Shown piece by piece: positions 34,439-43,684 of a DNA stretch of 64,000 nucleotides. Positions within the stretch are counted from its first letter, which is position 1. Every line of letters begins with the position of its first letter. Origin of the DNA: Methanobrevibacter sp. (GTDB lineage Archaea; Methanobacteriota; Methanobacteria; Methanobacteriales; Methanobacteriaceae); the NCBI RefSeq assembly GCF_015062985.1, contig NZ_SUTI01000008.1, forward strand, positions 1-64,000, written 5' to 3'. Position numbers and translations under genes: made by a program. The notes beneath the pieces are model-generated. The model was not told the DNA's origin and searched no databases. It saw only the letters and a list, made by a program, of their open reading frames with translations.

Positions 34439-34774
34439 TTAAAGTTCATCCTCAACTGCTTCCCATAGGTCGACTGCCCAGCCTTGGCTTCCGTCAATTA
34501 CCATATCGAGCAGCCTTACTTTGCCGTCTCTGAAGCGGAATAGTCTGTAGTCCTGCTGTGGCTTTTTTGCACTTCCTTCCTTATTGCAGTCAAGATAGAT
34601 TCCATCTTCATAGTTTTCTTCAAAATCCCCTGCATTCACGAAATCCCCAACAAGGGAATATCCGTTTTTCACGCTTTTGTCTAGTTTTTTCACTGTCTTA
34701 AGCCATCCGCCCTGTGCTCTAAATTTGATGTCAGGGTCTATTTTTGTTATTTCATCTTGCCAATTAATTATCAT
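34439..34774 (-). CDS. Unrecognised small acidic protein
   Basis: About 111 residues, convergent with the plus-strand paralogues. It has Trp- and Asp-rich patches (GGWLKTVKKLDKSVKNGYSLVGDF, DYRLFRFRDGKVRLLDMVID, GWAVDLWEAVEDEL). AAAGGAT before the ATG at 34774 supports this start over one 11 codons upstream. The promoter region contains a TATA box near 34820 and the shared 14-base element. The function is unknown. Confidence 0.65.
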   Translation of the reverse strand: MIINWQDEITKIDPDIKFRAQGGWLKTVKKLDKSVKNGYSLVGDFVNAGDFEENYEDGIYLDCNKEGSAKKPQQDYRLFRFRDGKVRLLDMVIDGSQGWAVDLWEAVEDEL

Positions 34775-34834
34775 GCTAATCAAATCCTTTTTATTTTTAG
34801 TATGCAATTTATTTACATATAAATAAAAAGTAAG

Positions 34835-34848
34835 AGAGCATTTGAAAA
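34835..34848 (-). promoter_or_regulatory. Shared 14-base promoter element, copy 2
   Basis: Minus-strand TTTTCAAATGCTCT followed by CT, identical over 16 bases with the copy at 32761. It lies about ten bases upstream of the TATA box (TTTATATG, about 34813-34825) of the small acidic protein gene. It is also upstream of the RNase III promoter on the plus strand, so it could serve either. Confidence 0.5.
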
Positions 34849-34921
34849 GAAATATAATTACTTATATATAATTTGAATTGTAAAGTATTAATGTACAATC
34901 TAATTTGTTTGGGCTTTACAT

Positions 34922-35593
34922 ATGAATCTATTTGAAAAATTTAATATAAAAACAGAGAATGAATATTTATACGATGTGGCGTTTACTCACGGTTCCTATT
35001 CAACTAAATATAGGTTAGATTACAATTACGAAAGATTGGAATTCTTGGGGGATTCCGTTTTGAGTTTAATTGTATCTGAATATCTGTATGGTAAATACCC
35101 TCATTATGAAGAGGGAAAATTAACAAAATTAAGGGCAAATTATGTCTGTCAGTCTGCGTTAATTTATTACTCTCATGAATTGGGATTGCAGGAGTACCTT
35201 AAGGTCGCTGAGGAAGAATCGAATTTGACTAAAAATGAAATACTGTCAATTACAGCAGATATCTTCGAATCATTCCTGGGAGCAATATTTTTAGATCAGG
35301 GCATGGAATTCGCAAAGGATTACGTGTCTAAGATTATTTTCAAATACATTGATGAGAATAAGATATTTTTTGCAGACTATAAATCTGCAATGAAAGAGTA
35401 TGGGGACGCTAAAGATTTGGAAATCACATATGAAGTGTTGGATGAGCAGGGCGTACCTCATGATAAAATTTTCACAATGGCCATCCTAATCGATGGACAG
35501 GAAATGGGTATAGGAAAAGGTAAGAATAAAAAAGAAGCAGAGCAAGCAGCTGCTAAAGTAGCTATTAAAAAATTAAATATTAAGGTGTTTTAA
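34922..35593 (+). CDS. rnc: Ribonuclease III
   Basis: 223 residues, full length. The catalytic signature YERLEFLGDSVLSLIVSEYL lies near residues 40-59 and the second acidic site TADIFESFLGAIFLDQG near residue 115. A double-stranded RNA-binding domain ends the protein (GIGKGKNKKEAEQAAAKVAIKKL). RNase III is uncommon in archaea and suggests bacterial-type dsRNA processing here. The ATG follows TATA TATATA at 34862 and an ATTGTA...TACAAT inverted repeat (34877/34894). Its stop touches the metXA start. Confidence 0.92.
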   Translation: MNLFEKFNIKTENEYLYDVAFTHGSYSTKYRLDYNYERLEFLGDSVLSLIVSEYLYGKYPHYEEGKLTKLRANYVCQSALIYYSHELGLQEYLKVAEEESNLTKNEILSITADIFESFLGAIFLDQGMEFAKDYVSKIIFKYIDENKIFFADYKSAMKEYGDAKDLEITYEVLDEQGVPHDKIFTMAILIDGQEMGIGKGKNKKEAEQAAAKVAIKKLNIKVF

Positions 35594-37060
35594 ATGAATA
35601 AGGAATCTGTGGGTATTGTTGAAACAGAATATCTTGATATAGAGGACCCTATTGAATTGGATAGTGGAAAAGTTCTTGAAAAAGTCACCATTGCTTATGA
35701 AACCTATGGTGAACTCAATAAGGAAAGATCTAATGCTATCCTAATTTGTCATGCCTTAACCGGTGATGCCCATGCAGCAGGTTGGCATAAAGGTGACAGA
35801 AAACCTGGATGGTGGGAAATGGTAATAGGCCCTGGCAAAGCTTTAGACAGTGAAAAATACTTCATAATCTGTTCTAATGTATTGGGAGGATGTAAAGGAA
35901 CAACAGGCCCTAGTTCAATCAACCCTAAGACAGGCAAGGAATATGGTCTTGAATTTCCAGTAATCACAATTGGAGATATGGTTAATGTTCAGAAAAAATT
36001 AGTTGATCATTTTAACATCAATCAATTATATGCGGTCATCGGAGGATCAATGGGAGGAATGCAGGTCCTGGAATGGATGGTATCCTATCCTAAAATGATG
36101 AAAAAAGCTATTCCGATAGCTACAGCTGCAATGTCCTATCCGCAACAGATTGCATTTAATGCGGTCGGCCGCCAATCAATATTCTCAGATCCTAACTGGA
36201 AGAGCGGAAACTACTATGATTCCGGTGAAATTCCAAGAAACGGTTTGTCACTGGCACGTATGATAGCTCACATCACTTATTTAAGCGATGAATCAATGGA
36301 TATCAAATTTGGACGCGGTCTCCAGGATAAGGATGAAATCAGTTATGACTTTACGGTTGATTTCCAGGTTGAAAGTTATTTGAAATATCAAGGGGAATCA
36401 TTTGTAAAACGATTTGATGCTAACAGTTATTTATACATCACAAAGGCCGTCGACTTGTTTGACCTTTCCATCAATGGTTCATTGATTGATGGATTTAAGG
36501 ATGTCGAAGCAAAAATCGAGGTCATTTCAGTTGATTCGGATTGGTTATATCCAACAGAACAGAGTACTGAAATCGTAACAGCATTGAATGCCAATGACGT
36601 GGAGGTATCATTTTCAGAGATAAAATCCAATTATGGTCATGATGCATTTTTACTTGAAAAGGGGCAACTGAACTATATCTTTGCCAATTTCCTATCCGAC
36701 AATGTTGTTGAAGATCTTATGATGGAGGAAATTGCCACCATTAAGGAGGATGCAGACGTTGTTGAAGCGGCCAAATTAATGTTGGATAGGCATGTGACTC
36801 ACATTCCTGTTGTGACTGATGACTATAAGCTGATTGGAATCGTCACAAGCTGGGACTTGTCAAAGTCAATCGCAACCGGTTCCAACCACTTGAAGGATAT
36901 AATGACAACAACCGTCAAATACTGTAATGCCGGCGATACCATAGAGGAAGTCGCTCGCCACATGCGCAAATTCGACATATCATGTCTTCCGGTTGTTGAT
37001 GAAGACATGAAGGTTTTAGGTCTTATAACAACAGACCAAATAAGTAATTTACTCAGCTAA
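35594..37060 (+). CDS. metXA: Homoserine O-acetyltransferase with CBS domains
   Basis: 488 residues. Residues 1-370 are an alpha/beta hydrolase with ALTGDAHAAGWH, the nucleophile elbow GGSMGGMQVLEW and the late HDAFL histidine, all diagnostic of MetX. The last 115 residues are a pair of CBS domains (ITxxDLS and CLPVVDEDMK patterns), which usually bind adenosine nucleotides and may link methionine synthesis to energy state. MetX-CBS fusions are known in methanogens. The ATG begins at the base after the RNase III stop. Confidence 0.93.
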   Translation: MNKESVGIVETEYLDIEDPIELDSGKVLEKVTIAYETYGELNKERSNAILICHALTGDAHAAGWHKGDRKPGWWEMVIGPGKALDSEKYFIICSNVLGGCKGTTGPSSINPKTGKEYGLEFPVITIGDMVNVQKKLVDHFNINQLYAVIGGSMGGMQVLEWMVSYPKMMKKAIPIATAAMSYPQQIAFNAVGRQSIFSDPNWKSGNYYDSGEIPRNGLSLARMIAHITYLSDESMDIKFGRGLQDKDEISYDFTVDFQVESYLKYQGESFVKRFDANSYLYITKAVDLFDLSINGSLIDGFKDVEAKIEVISVDSDWLYPTEQSTEIVTALNANDVEVSFSEIKSNYGHDAFLLEKGQLNYIFANFLSDNVVEDLMMEEIATIKEDADVVEAAKLMLDRHVTHIPVVTDDYKLIGIVTSWDLSKSIATGSNHLKDIMTTTVKYCNAGDTIEEVARHMRKFDISCLPVVDEDMKVLGLITTDQISNLLS

Positions 37061-37116
37061 ATTACTTCTTTTTTTAATTTTTTGGAGTCGTTAATATTTC
37101 ACGAAGAGCTAAGTTT

Positions 37117-37788
37117 ATGGATGGTGCAAAAAAGGCAATTCCGATCACCCTGGGGTATGTTCCGATGGGAATAGGATATGCCGCCATTGCAATAAAAGCG
37201 GGAATGACTCCATTCGAAACTATTTCAATGTCATTTTTGGTTTATGCAGGTGCAGGACAAATCATTGCAGCAACAATGGTTTTGAACGGCACAACTGCAA
37301 TGGCAATCATATTGACTAATTTTGTTGTAAATCTGAGATATTTCGTAATGTCCACATGTGTTTTAAACCAGGTTGAAGAATCAAACACTCCACTGAATAT
37401 TCTGGCGGCACATGTTACTGTCGATGAGTCATTTGCAATGTTTTCACTGAGTGATGATTCAAACATTTGGATATACCTTGGAATCGCGATAACTGCCTGG
37501 CTGAGCTGGTGTTTGGGAGCCGGAATCGGTGTTGTCCTGCTCGATTTGCTTCCGGTCATTGTTACAAACAGCTTTAACATTTCACTTTATGCATTGTTTG
37601 TTGCAATATTGGTCCCGTCAATCAAGGAATCAAGACAAATTGCACTTTTGGTTTTGATAACTGCAGTATTAAATGTTGTCTTAAGCCAATTTTTGGGAAA
37701 TTGGTCATTGATTGTATCAACACTTGTAGGAGCAGCTGCTGGAATGTACATTGTTGATGATGAATACTTGCTTTCGGGTGATGCCTGA
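37117..37788 (+). CDS. azlC: AzlC-family branched-chain amino acid exporter subunit
   Basis: 223 residues with about six helices and the AzlC start AKKAIPITLGYVPMGIGYAAIA. AzlC/AzlD pairs export branched-chain amino acids and analogues in bacteria. The AzlD partner overlaps its last base. A stop in frame before the ATG rules out an earlier start. Confidence 0.9.
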   Translation: MDGAKKAIPITLGYVPMGIGYAAIAIKAGMTPFETISMSFLVYAGAGQIIAATMVLNGTTAMAIILTNFVVNLRYFVMSTCVLNQVEESNTPLNILAAHVTVDESFAMFSLSDDSNIWIYLGIAITAWLSWCLGAGIGVVLLDLLPVIVTNSFNISLYALFVAILVPSIKESRQIALLVLITAVLNVVLSQFLGNWSLIVSTLVGAAAGMYIVDDEYLLSGDA

Positions 37789-38102
37789 TGGATTACATCA
37801 TGCTGGTCATTTTAGGGTGTGCCATTGTCACATTCATACCGAGGCTGATTCCTGCTTTATTCATTGATAAGCTGGATTTTTCACCCAAGGTGGAGAAATT
37901 CTTAAATTTAATTCCATATACTGCTCTGGCAGCCTTGATATGTCCTGGAGTATTGACTGTGGACAGCCAATTATGGTATATCGGATTGATTGGTGCGGTT
38001 GTAGCTGCAGGACTTGCCTGGAAGAAAGTTCCTCTTGGAGCTATTGTAATATTGACTGTGGTGGTCCTGATAACGGTTTATTCTATTGTTCCCTTCTTTT
38101 GA
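37788..38102 (+). CDS. azlD: AzlD-family branched-chain amino acid exporter subunit
   Basis: 104 residues with four helices and the AzlD motif FIPRLIPALFIDKLDFSPKVEKFLNLIPYTALAAL. It works with AzlC in one membrane complex. The ATG overlaps the AzlC stop (TGATGG), indicating coupling. The gene ends 24 bases into the tail of the convergent MATE pseudogene. Confidence 0.9.
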   Translation: MDYIMLVILGCAIVTFIPRLIPALFIDKLDFSPKVEKFLNLIPYTALAALICPGVLTVDSQLWYIGLIGAVVAAGLAWKKVPLGAIVILTVVVLITVYSIVPFF

Positions 38103-39476
38103 ATGTGTAGGCTTAAGGGACGAGTTTTTTCTGGTTCATCGCGTGCAATTCTTGAATTCAGCATTCTTCTAAGCACTAAAAGCATTAGGACTGTTTCAAT
38201 AATATTGCTTAGGGCCACTGATAGTAATACTCCGAAACTGTTTAGACCTAATAAATGGCCGAATATTAATATAAAGATCACAACGGTTATTAGATTAAAT
38301 ATAATGAAAATTAATGTGTAGATACTCTTTTCAAGACCTAAAAATACATAACTGCATCCTGTGATTAGTGGAGCTGTAATTATGTAGATTATAGAAAATA
38401 TCAGCAGGTTTTTAACTTCATTAATAACAACATATTCCGTTGAAAATATGCTTATAATAGGATTGTGGAATATTGTGAGTCCCAGTGAAATGAACAGTGC
38501 AATGCCTAATCCAAATGCGAATATTTTTATTATTGTTTTTTCTGATTTCAATAAATCTTTTTGCACCCGCTAAATGTCCGATAACAATACCCAATCCTTT
38601 TGCAATGCCTAGAATTGGGGTAAATATTGTTGTTTGTATATTAAGCATTATAATGTATGAAAAAACGGTAACAGGCGTTGCGTAAATGTGAATAGAAATT
38701 GTAATAATCATTCCAAGAAGGCTTAAAATGATGCCGTCCAAAATGATTGGAAAGGCCAATACAATAATTTCCTTTATGATTTTCCATTCTAATTTGAATT
38801 TTTTCGGATGAATTTCCACCAGTGTATCATTTTTAATTGAATATATGTGGATAAACAAAATGGCTGAAAATAATCCTCCTATGATTGTTGAAATAGCTGC
38901 CCCAACCATCCTCATTTTCAAATTAAAAATCAATATCGGGTCCAAAACGATATTTAAAATATTTCCCGCTGTAATGATGATGGTTGCTCTTTTAGTATCT
39001 CCTTCACTGCCTAAAATGGCGGAAAAGTAATTGTTTAGCATAATCATGATAATGAAGCCTAGACAAGGTGCAATATAAGCATATATCATATTACTATATT
39101 CCATGATACCCGCCATTGCACAGATAGGTTTGATAAGTGGTATGGTGATAATAGGAAATATGATGGAGCATACTAAAATTAAAAATAGGCCATGTTCGGC
39201 ATATTTTTCCGTCATTTCTATTTCTTTTGCTCCAAAGGCATTTGAAATTAAAACATTGGCTGCCCTGCCGATACCGTCACCAACTTTATTTATAGTATAG
39301 ATGACATTTGCAATATATCCCATGCATATAACAGCTGTGGTGCCTAAACCGCCAATCCAGAAAAGGTCAATAAGGGCATATAGGGAATTTAAAAATAAAA
39401 GAATTATGATTGGTATGGATAGCATTATTGTTGATTTTACTGGATTTAATTGGATTTCTTGTACATGTATGCTCAT
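38078..39476 (-). pseudogene. MATE-family transporter, one frameshift
   Basis: Two frames join into one MATE exporter of about 465 residues with 12 helices. The break lies in a run of six T (38536-38541); one base fewer restores the frame, giving EIRKTIIKIFAFGLG. The first frame runs out of sense near residue 330 and the second carries the remaining C-terminal half. It may be recently inactivated, sequenced wrongly or phase variable. The 3' end overlaps the azlD tail. An intact MATE lies at 49.4 kb. Confidence 0.78.
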
Positions 39477-40076
39477 AATCTCTAATCAATTATATATTTT
39501 TAATAACTTAAATAATATATGCAATTTGTTTAGTCTATTAATGAATTTGGTTTATTCTGTAATATAAATCGGAAACTTTTTGTTAAAATGTGAATTCAAC
39601 GAATTTTTATTTGTTAATGTAAAATATATTTGAAAAAATTTTTTAGTCCCAAGCAGATGTTGTAGGAAAATGGTGTGGATATAATGAATTGTTTAGTATG
39701 ATTTTTTCTGCTTGAAACTGTGCGTGTAACATCAAATGTGTTAATGAAATTTTACATATGTTAAAGATGGATTACCTTATATATAAATGTTTCGATTTTA
39801 TTTTGCTATTAAAAAAAGAAATTAAATCGCTTAAAATTATATTTTAATAATTAATAATTTGTCAATAACATAAAAATAAATTTATAATTTTAATATTTTA
39901 AATTAAATTATTTTTAAGTATTTATAATTGTTTAAAATAAATTTAATCAAATTAATTTATAACAGTTAAGTTTATATACTATGTAATGTAACATTAACAT
40001 AAGTAATTAGTTTTTAACATAATTACTAATGTACTTAAATACTTTTTGCAAAAATGAATTAATTTGTGGCAATACT
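39477..40076 (+). other. AT-rich gap with inverted repeats
   Basis: No protein gene is convincing here. CAAGCAGA (39650-39657) and TCTGCTTG (39707-39714) form a perfect 8-base inverted repeat 49 bases apart, with a TATA-like box on each side (about 39625 plus, about 39780 minus), so a small RNA on either strand is possible. TTTATATAC near 39971 and the palindrome TAATGTAACATTA (39984-39996) form the promoter and operator of the XRE gene. The rest is A/T runs. Confidence 0.45.
39971..39996 (+). promoter_or_regulatory. Promoter and palindromic operator of the XRE regulator
   Basis: TTTATATACT near 39971-39980 is the TATA box. TAATGT-A-ACATTA at 39984-39996 is a perfect 13-base palindrome just downstream, between TATA and the predicted start near 40003. 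It is well placed for repression by the XRE protein encoded next. Confidence 0.55.
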
Positions 40077-40313
40077 ATGAGAACCATGATTAAATATTTA
40101 AGACAAGAGCTCAAAATGAGCCAAAAGGAACTTGGGGATAAAGTTGGAGTCACCCGACAAACCATTAATGCGCTTGAAAATGGAAGGTATAATCCATCTT
40201 TATTTTTAGCATATGAAATAACCCAGGTTTTTAACAAAATGATGTTTAAAGGAGATCGGGAGAAGTATTTTGTTATGGAAGAAATATTTATTTTCGATGA
40301 TGATTATTATTAG
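40077..40313 (+). CDS. XRE-family HTH regulator
   Basis: 78 residues. The helix-turn-helix spans MRTMIKYLRQELKMSQKELGDKVGVTRQTINALENGRYNPSLFLAYEI, the compact YgzD-like type with the family's start. ATG 40077 is chosen over an ATG at 40029 because of this match. It lies ten bases before the first DUF4013 gene, so it likely controls the membrane pair and itself through the palindrome at 39984. Confidence 0.88.
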   Translation: MRTMIKYLRQELKMSQKELGDKVGVTRQTINALENGRYNPSLFLAYEITQVFNKMMFKGDREKYFVMEEIFIFDDDYY

Positions 40314-40323
40314 GTGATAAAAA

Positions 40324-41055
40324 ATGATTTTAGATATATACAAAGACGCATTAGAATATTCAGCTAAGGACTGGAAGAAACTTGTGATATTGGGAGTAAT
40401 CTGTTTCTTCAGTTTCTTATTGCTTCCTGCCTTTTTGATTACAGGATATAATTATAGGGTTATCAACACTGCAGTACATGGAATTATCAACGGAAGAGAT
40501 CCATTGCCTGAATTTGATGATTTGATAAGCATGTTCATTGATGGGGTAAAGGTAGTGATTGTTCAAATCGCCTATCTTATTGTACCATGCATCATATTCC
40601 TAATATTTGCAGTTGCTGCAGGATCTATTGATGGAACTCTATCATCTGTATTGTTGCTTATAGGATGCCTGCTTGCATTTGTTTGTTTTGTAGTTTCAGA
40701 ATTGATGATTCAAATGGGAATATGCCACATGGCATACAATGAGGGGGCATTTTCAAAAGCATTTGCATTCAGTGAGATAAAAGAGGTCATTGATGAAATT
40801 GGATGGTTTGAATGTCTTATGACCTTAATCGGATTGATTATCATAACTGTTGTAATTTCATCTGTCGTAACCGCACTTATCGGATTAATATTTGCAGCAT
40901 TTGGATTTTCAGGTGCGGTATTGGGTGCTGACCCAAGCGGAATATTCTTATTGGGCGTATTCATCAATTCAGCAGTAGCAATGTTTATTGTTGGACCATA
41001 TTTGAGCATATTCAATTCAAGATCCATTGGATTATTATACACAATGCAAATTTAG
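40324..41055 (+). CDS. DUF4013 membrane protein (first copy)
   Basis: 243 residues with about five to six helices and the N-terminal DALEYSAKDWKKLVILGVI pattern of DUF4013. The family is common in methanogens and some bacteria, function unknown. AGGTGAT precedes the ATG. It lies in an operon with the XRE regulator and a second DUF4013 gene, which starts within 10 bases of its stop. Confidence 0.85.
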   Translation: MILDIYKDALEYSAKDWKKLVILGVICFFSFLLLPAFLITGYNYRVINTAVHGIINGRDPLPEFDDLISMFIDGVKVVIVQIAYLIVPCIIFLIFAVAAGSIDGTLSSVLLLIGCLLAFVCFVVSELMIQMGICHMAYNEGAFSKAFAFSEIKEVIDEIGWFECLMTLIGLIIITVVISSVVTALIGLIFAAFGFSGAVLGADPSGIFLLGVFINSAVAMFIVGPYLSIFNSRSIGLLYTMQI

Positions 41056-41064
41056 GTGATTATC

Positions 41065-41901
41065 ATGGCAAGCATAACAGACTGTGTTGTTGAAGGGTTA
41101 AAATACCCTTTCAATGACCTCAAAAAACTTTTAGGATTCGGCGCACTATTTGCATTAATGAGTGTATTATCAACATATATAGGACTCAAATCTTTTGATA
41201 TTTTCAGAGATATGGTGCATATTGCTGAAATGACAAATGGCACTGTTTCAAAGATACCGTTTTCACAGTTGCCTGCAGGAGACATTAACATTGTACTTGC
41301 TTTGGCTGTTCTCAGCTTTATTGTTTCATTGTTCATATTGGGATATCAGTATGATATTTTAAAATTCTCAATAGACAAAAAATCAGACCTTCCAGGATTC
41401 AGCGACATAATTGGAATGCTTACTAAAGGAATAAAATACTTTATCGTAACCCTAGCGTACAATATAATTCCAATGCTAGTACTGGCAGGAGGAGTAGTGC
41501 TTTTGAACGACTCATCTGCATTGCTATTTGTCATGCTGATTGCAGGGCTGCTGTTCATAATCGCATATTTCCTTATGATCATGGCCCTGAACAATATGGT
41601 TGATTATGACAGCCTTAAAAAAGCATTTGACTTTAGGGAAATAACTGATAAGATAGCTAATCTCGGATGGGGAAAATACATAGGAATAATTATATTCACA
41701 TTGATTGTAATGATGATTATCTCAGTTGCGGTAAGCTTTATATTAAGCTTTATAACTGTGGGATTTGCTGCAGCTATCAACAATCAGGCAGTAGTCATAT
41801 CATTTGTCATTGCAATAATTGAAGGATTATTCATAGACTCCTATATGGCTTTATTCTTCAATAGAGTCTGCGGATTAGTATATAGAGAAGCAATTAAATA
41901 G
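41065..41901 (+). CDS. DUF4013 membrane protein (second copy)
   Basis: 278 residues, paralogous to the previous gene (VVEGLKYPFNDLKKLLGFGALFAL against the first copy's start). It has six helices and an extra extracytoplasmic loop near residue 60. AGGTGAT before ATG 41065 fixes the start; an ATG three codons upstream overlaps the site. A strong hairpin follows the stop. Confidence 0.85.
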   Translation: MASITDCVVEGLKYPFNDLKKLLGFGALFALMSVLSTYIGLKSFDIFRDMVHIAEMTNGTVSKIPFSQLPAGDINIVLALAVLSFIVSLFILGYQYDILKFSIDKKSDLPGFSDIIGMLTKGIKYFIVTLAYNIIPMLVLAGGVVLLNDSSALLFVMLIAGLLFIIAYFLMIMALNNMVDYDSLKKAFDFREITDKIANLGWGKYIGIIIFTLIVMMIISVAVSFILSFITVGFAAAINNQAVVISFVIAIIEGLFIDSYMALFFNRVCGLVYREAIK

Positions 41902-41904
41902 TTG

Positions 41905-41939
41905 GAATGTTTAAACACATTCTAATTACTTTTTTTTTA
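41905..41939 (+). terminator. Terminator hairpin after the DUF4013 operon
   Basis: GAATGT (41905-41910) pairs with ACATTC (41917-41922) over a TTAAAC loop, followed by TAATTACTTTTTTTTT. Confidence 0.58.
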
Positions 41940-41962
41940 ATTATTTTGGGGAGATTTTTATC

Positions 41963-42880
41963 ATGTTAGACTACGTTATCGAGACAAACAACTTGACAAA
42001 GAGATATTCCGGAAATATGGTGGTGGATTCTGTAAACATGCATGTTGAGAAAGGAAAGATCTACGGGTTGCTCGGCAAGAATGGAGCCGGAAAAACCACA
42101 ACAATGTGTATGCTTTTAAATCTGACATATCCGAGCGGCGGAGAGATATTTCTCTTTGGCAGTGATTCAAGAAAGCATTCAAAGGAGATATATTCTAAGA
42201 TAGGCTCCATAATTGAAACTCCAGGTTTCTATGAAAATCTCACAGCATATGAAAACTTGAAAATCATTGCTAAATTAAGGGGAAACTATAACCCTTCAGA
42301 TATTGAGTCAGTTCTTGAAATGGTTAACCTGCACCATGAAAAATCAAAAAAATTCAAGGATTTTTCACTGGGCATGAAACAACGCTTGGGAATAGCGGCG
42401 GCTATCATGCACAGTCCTGAACTTTTGATTTTAGATGAGCCGATCAACGGGCTTGATCCTTTTGGGATTAAGGAAATCCGCTCATTGCTTAAAAGATTAT
42501 CTAATGAATGGGGTATAACTATCCTAATTTCATCCCATATCCTAAGCGAAATAGAAAACATTGCTGACGTAATAGGCTTTATGGATGAGGGAGTTTTGAT
42601 TGAAGAGATTACACGCGAAGAGCTGTATGAAAGATTGGATAAGCATGTTGAATTTGAAGTTTCCAACACTGATTTGGCAGTAAATATTTTTAAAGAACTG
42701 GAACTCAAAGAGAATGAGGATTTCACAGTCATCGAAAATAGAATTTGCCTGTATACTCATCTGGAGTTAAGGGATAAATTCAATGCGTTATTTGTTCGGG
42801 CAGGAATGGACGTAAGAAAAGTAAACCTATGTGAAGAAAATCTGGAGGAGTTCTTCACCAGATTCATATCAAACAATTGA
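41963..42880 (+). CDS. ABC transporter ATP-binding protein
   Basis: 305 residues. The P-loop GKNGAGKTT, the signature SLGMKQRLG and Walker B LLILDEPINGLDP are intact. The C-terminal 85 residues extend beyond the ATPase as in BcrA/NatA-type exporters. The permease gene follows nine bases later, so this is a two-gene export or lantibiotic-resistance-like system with unknown substrate. The ATG is preceded by TGGGGAG. Confidence 0.9.
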   Translation: MLDYVIETNNLTKRYSGNMVVDSVNMHVEKGKIYGLLGKNGAGKTTTMCMLLNLTYPSGGEIFLFGSDSRKHSKEIYSKIGSIIETPGFYENLTAYENLKIIAKLRGNYNPSDIESVLEMVNLHHEKSKKFKDFSLGMKQRLGIAAAIMHSPELLILDEPINGLDPFGIKEIRSLLKRLSNEWGITILISSHILSEIENIADVIGFMDEGVLIEEITREELYERLDKHVEFEVSNTDLAVNIFKELELKENEDFTVIENRICLYTHLELRDKFNALFVRAGMDVRKVNLCEENLEEFFTRFISNN

Positions 42881-42889
42881 GGTGATTTG

Positions 42890-43615
42890 ATGTTGACATT
42901 TATTGAAATGGAGTTTTTAAAGCTCAAAAGGTCAAGAATATTTCTGTTAAGTTTAATGGGAGCTATTCTCCCGCCATTGCTGATGTTTATTGCGGTCACA
43001 TCTTTTGGTGAGGGGAATACTTTTGAAATGCTGTTCAGCAATGTGAATATGTACATGTCCGCAATGTTTGCAATCATGATTTTTGCGATAATCATATCAT
43101 ACCTCTTCGGAAGGGAATACAACGAGCATACTCTTAAGACAATGCTGACCATTCCAGTGTCAAGGGAAAAATTTCTGGCAAGCAAATATATCATGTTTTT
43201 GACATGGATTATGATTCTAACAGTAGTGACAAGCATATCAACACTCATATTTGGCTTTATTGCAGGTCTTGAAGGATTTAGCTTAAAACTGTTTATTGAT
43301 AGCTTTGAACAGCTTCTATATGCTAATATGCTATTGTTTTTAACATTCTCTCCGTTTGTATTCGTTTCATTATTCATTACAAATATGGTTCCCGCAATGG
43401 TTGGAGGAGCGGGATTGACATTAGTGAATCTGATGGTTTACGGACAGAACTGGGCTCCGTATGTGCCGTGGGTATGCCCATATCTGATTGCATCCGGTGA
43501 AATAGCTGAATATAGTGCGGGCATTGGTGTTTCTTATGCCATCATTCTAGCCACTTTCATAATAGGTCTTGCGATTTCATATCTATATTTTACCAGAGCC
43601 GATGTTTCGCTTTAG
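42890..43615 (+). CDS. ABC transporter permease
   Basis: About 241 residues with six helices (ABC2-type): an N-terminal FIEMEFLKLKRSRIFLLSLMGA, a cytoplasmic YLFGREYNEHTLKTMLTIPVSREKFLASK loop typical of these permeases, and closing helices. GAGGTGATTTG points to ATG 42890 rather than the TTG one codon upstream. It is the membrane partner of the preceding ATPase. Confidence 0.88.
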   Translation: MLTFIEMEFLKLKRSRIFLLSLMGAILPPLLMFIAVTSFGEGNTFEMLFSNVNMYMSAMFAIMIFAIIISYLFGREYNEHTLKTMLTIPVSREKFLASKYIMFLTWIMILTVVTSISTLIFGFIAGLEGFSLKLFIDSFEQLLYANMLLFLTFSPFVFVSLFITNMVPAMVGGAGLTLVNLMVYGQNWAPYVPWVCPYLIASGEIAEYSAGIGVSYAIILATFIIGLAISYLYFTRADVSL

Positions 43616-43622
43616 ATTTTAC

Positions 43623-43636
43623 TTTTCAAATGCTCT
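43623..43636 (+). promoter_or_regulatory. Shared 14-base promoter element, copy 3
   Basis: Plus-strand TTTTCAAATGCTCT directly upstream of TTTAAATATAA (about 43646-43656), the TATA region of the zinc-ribbon gene at 43685. Same orientation relative to TATA as copies 1 and 2. Confidence 0.5.
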
Positions 43637-43684
43637 TAATGCAAATTTAAATATAATCATGTAAATAGTAGATATGGTGATATT

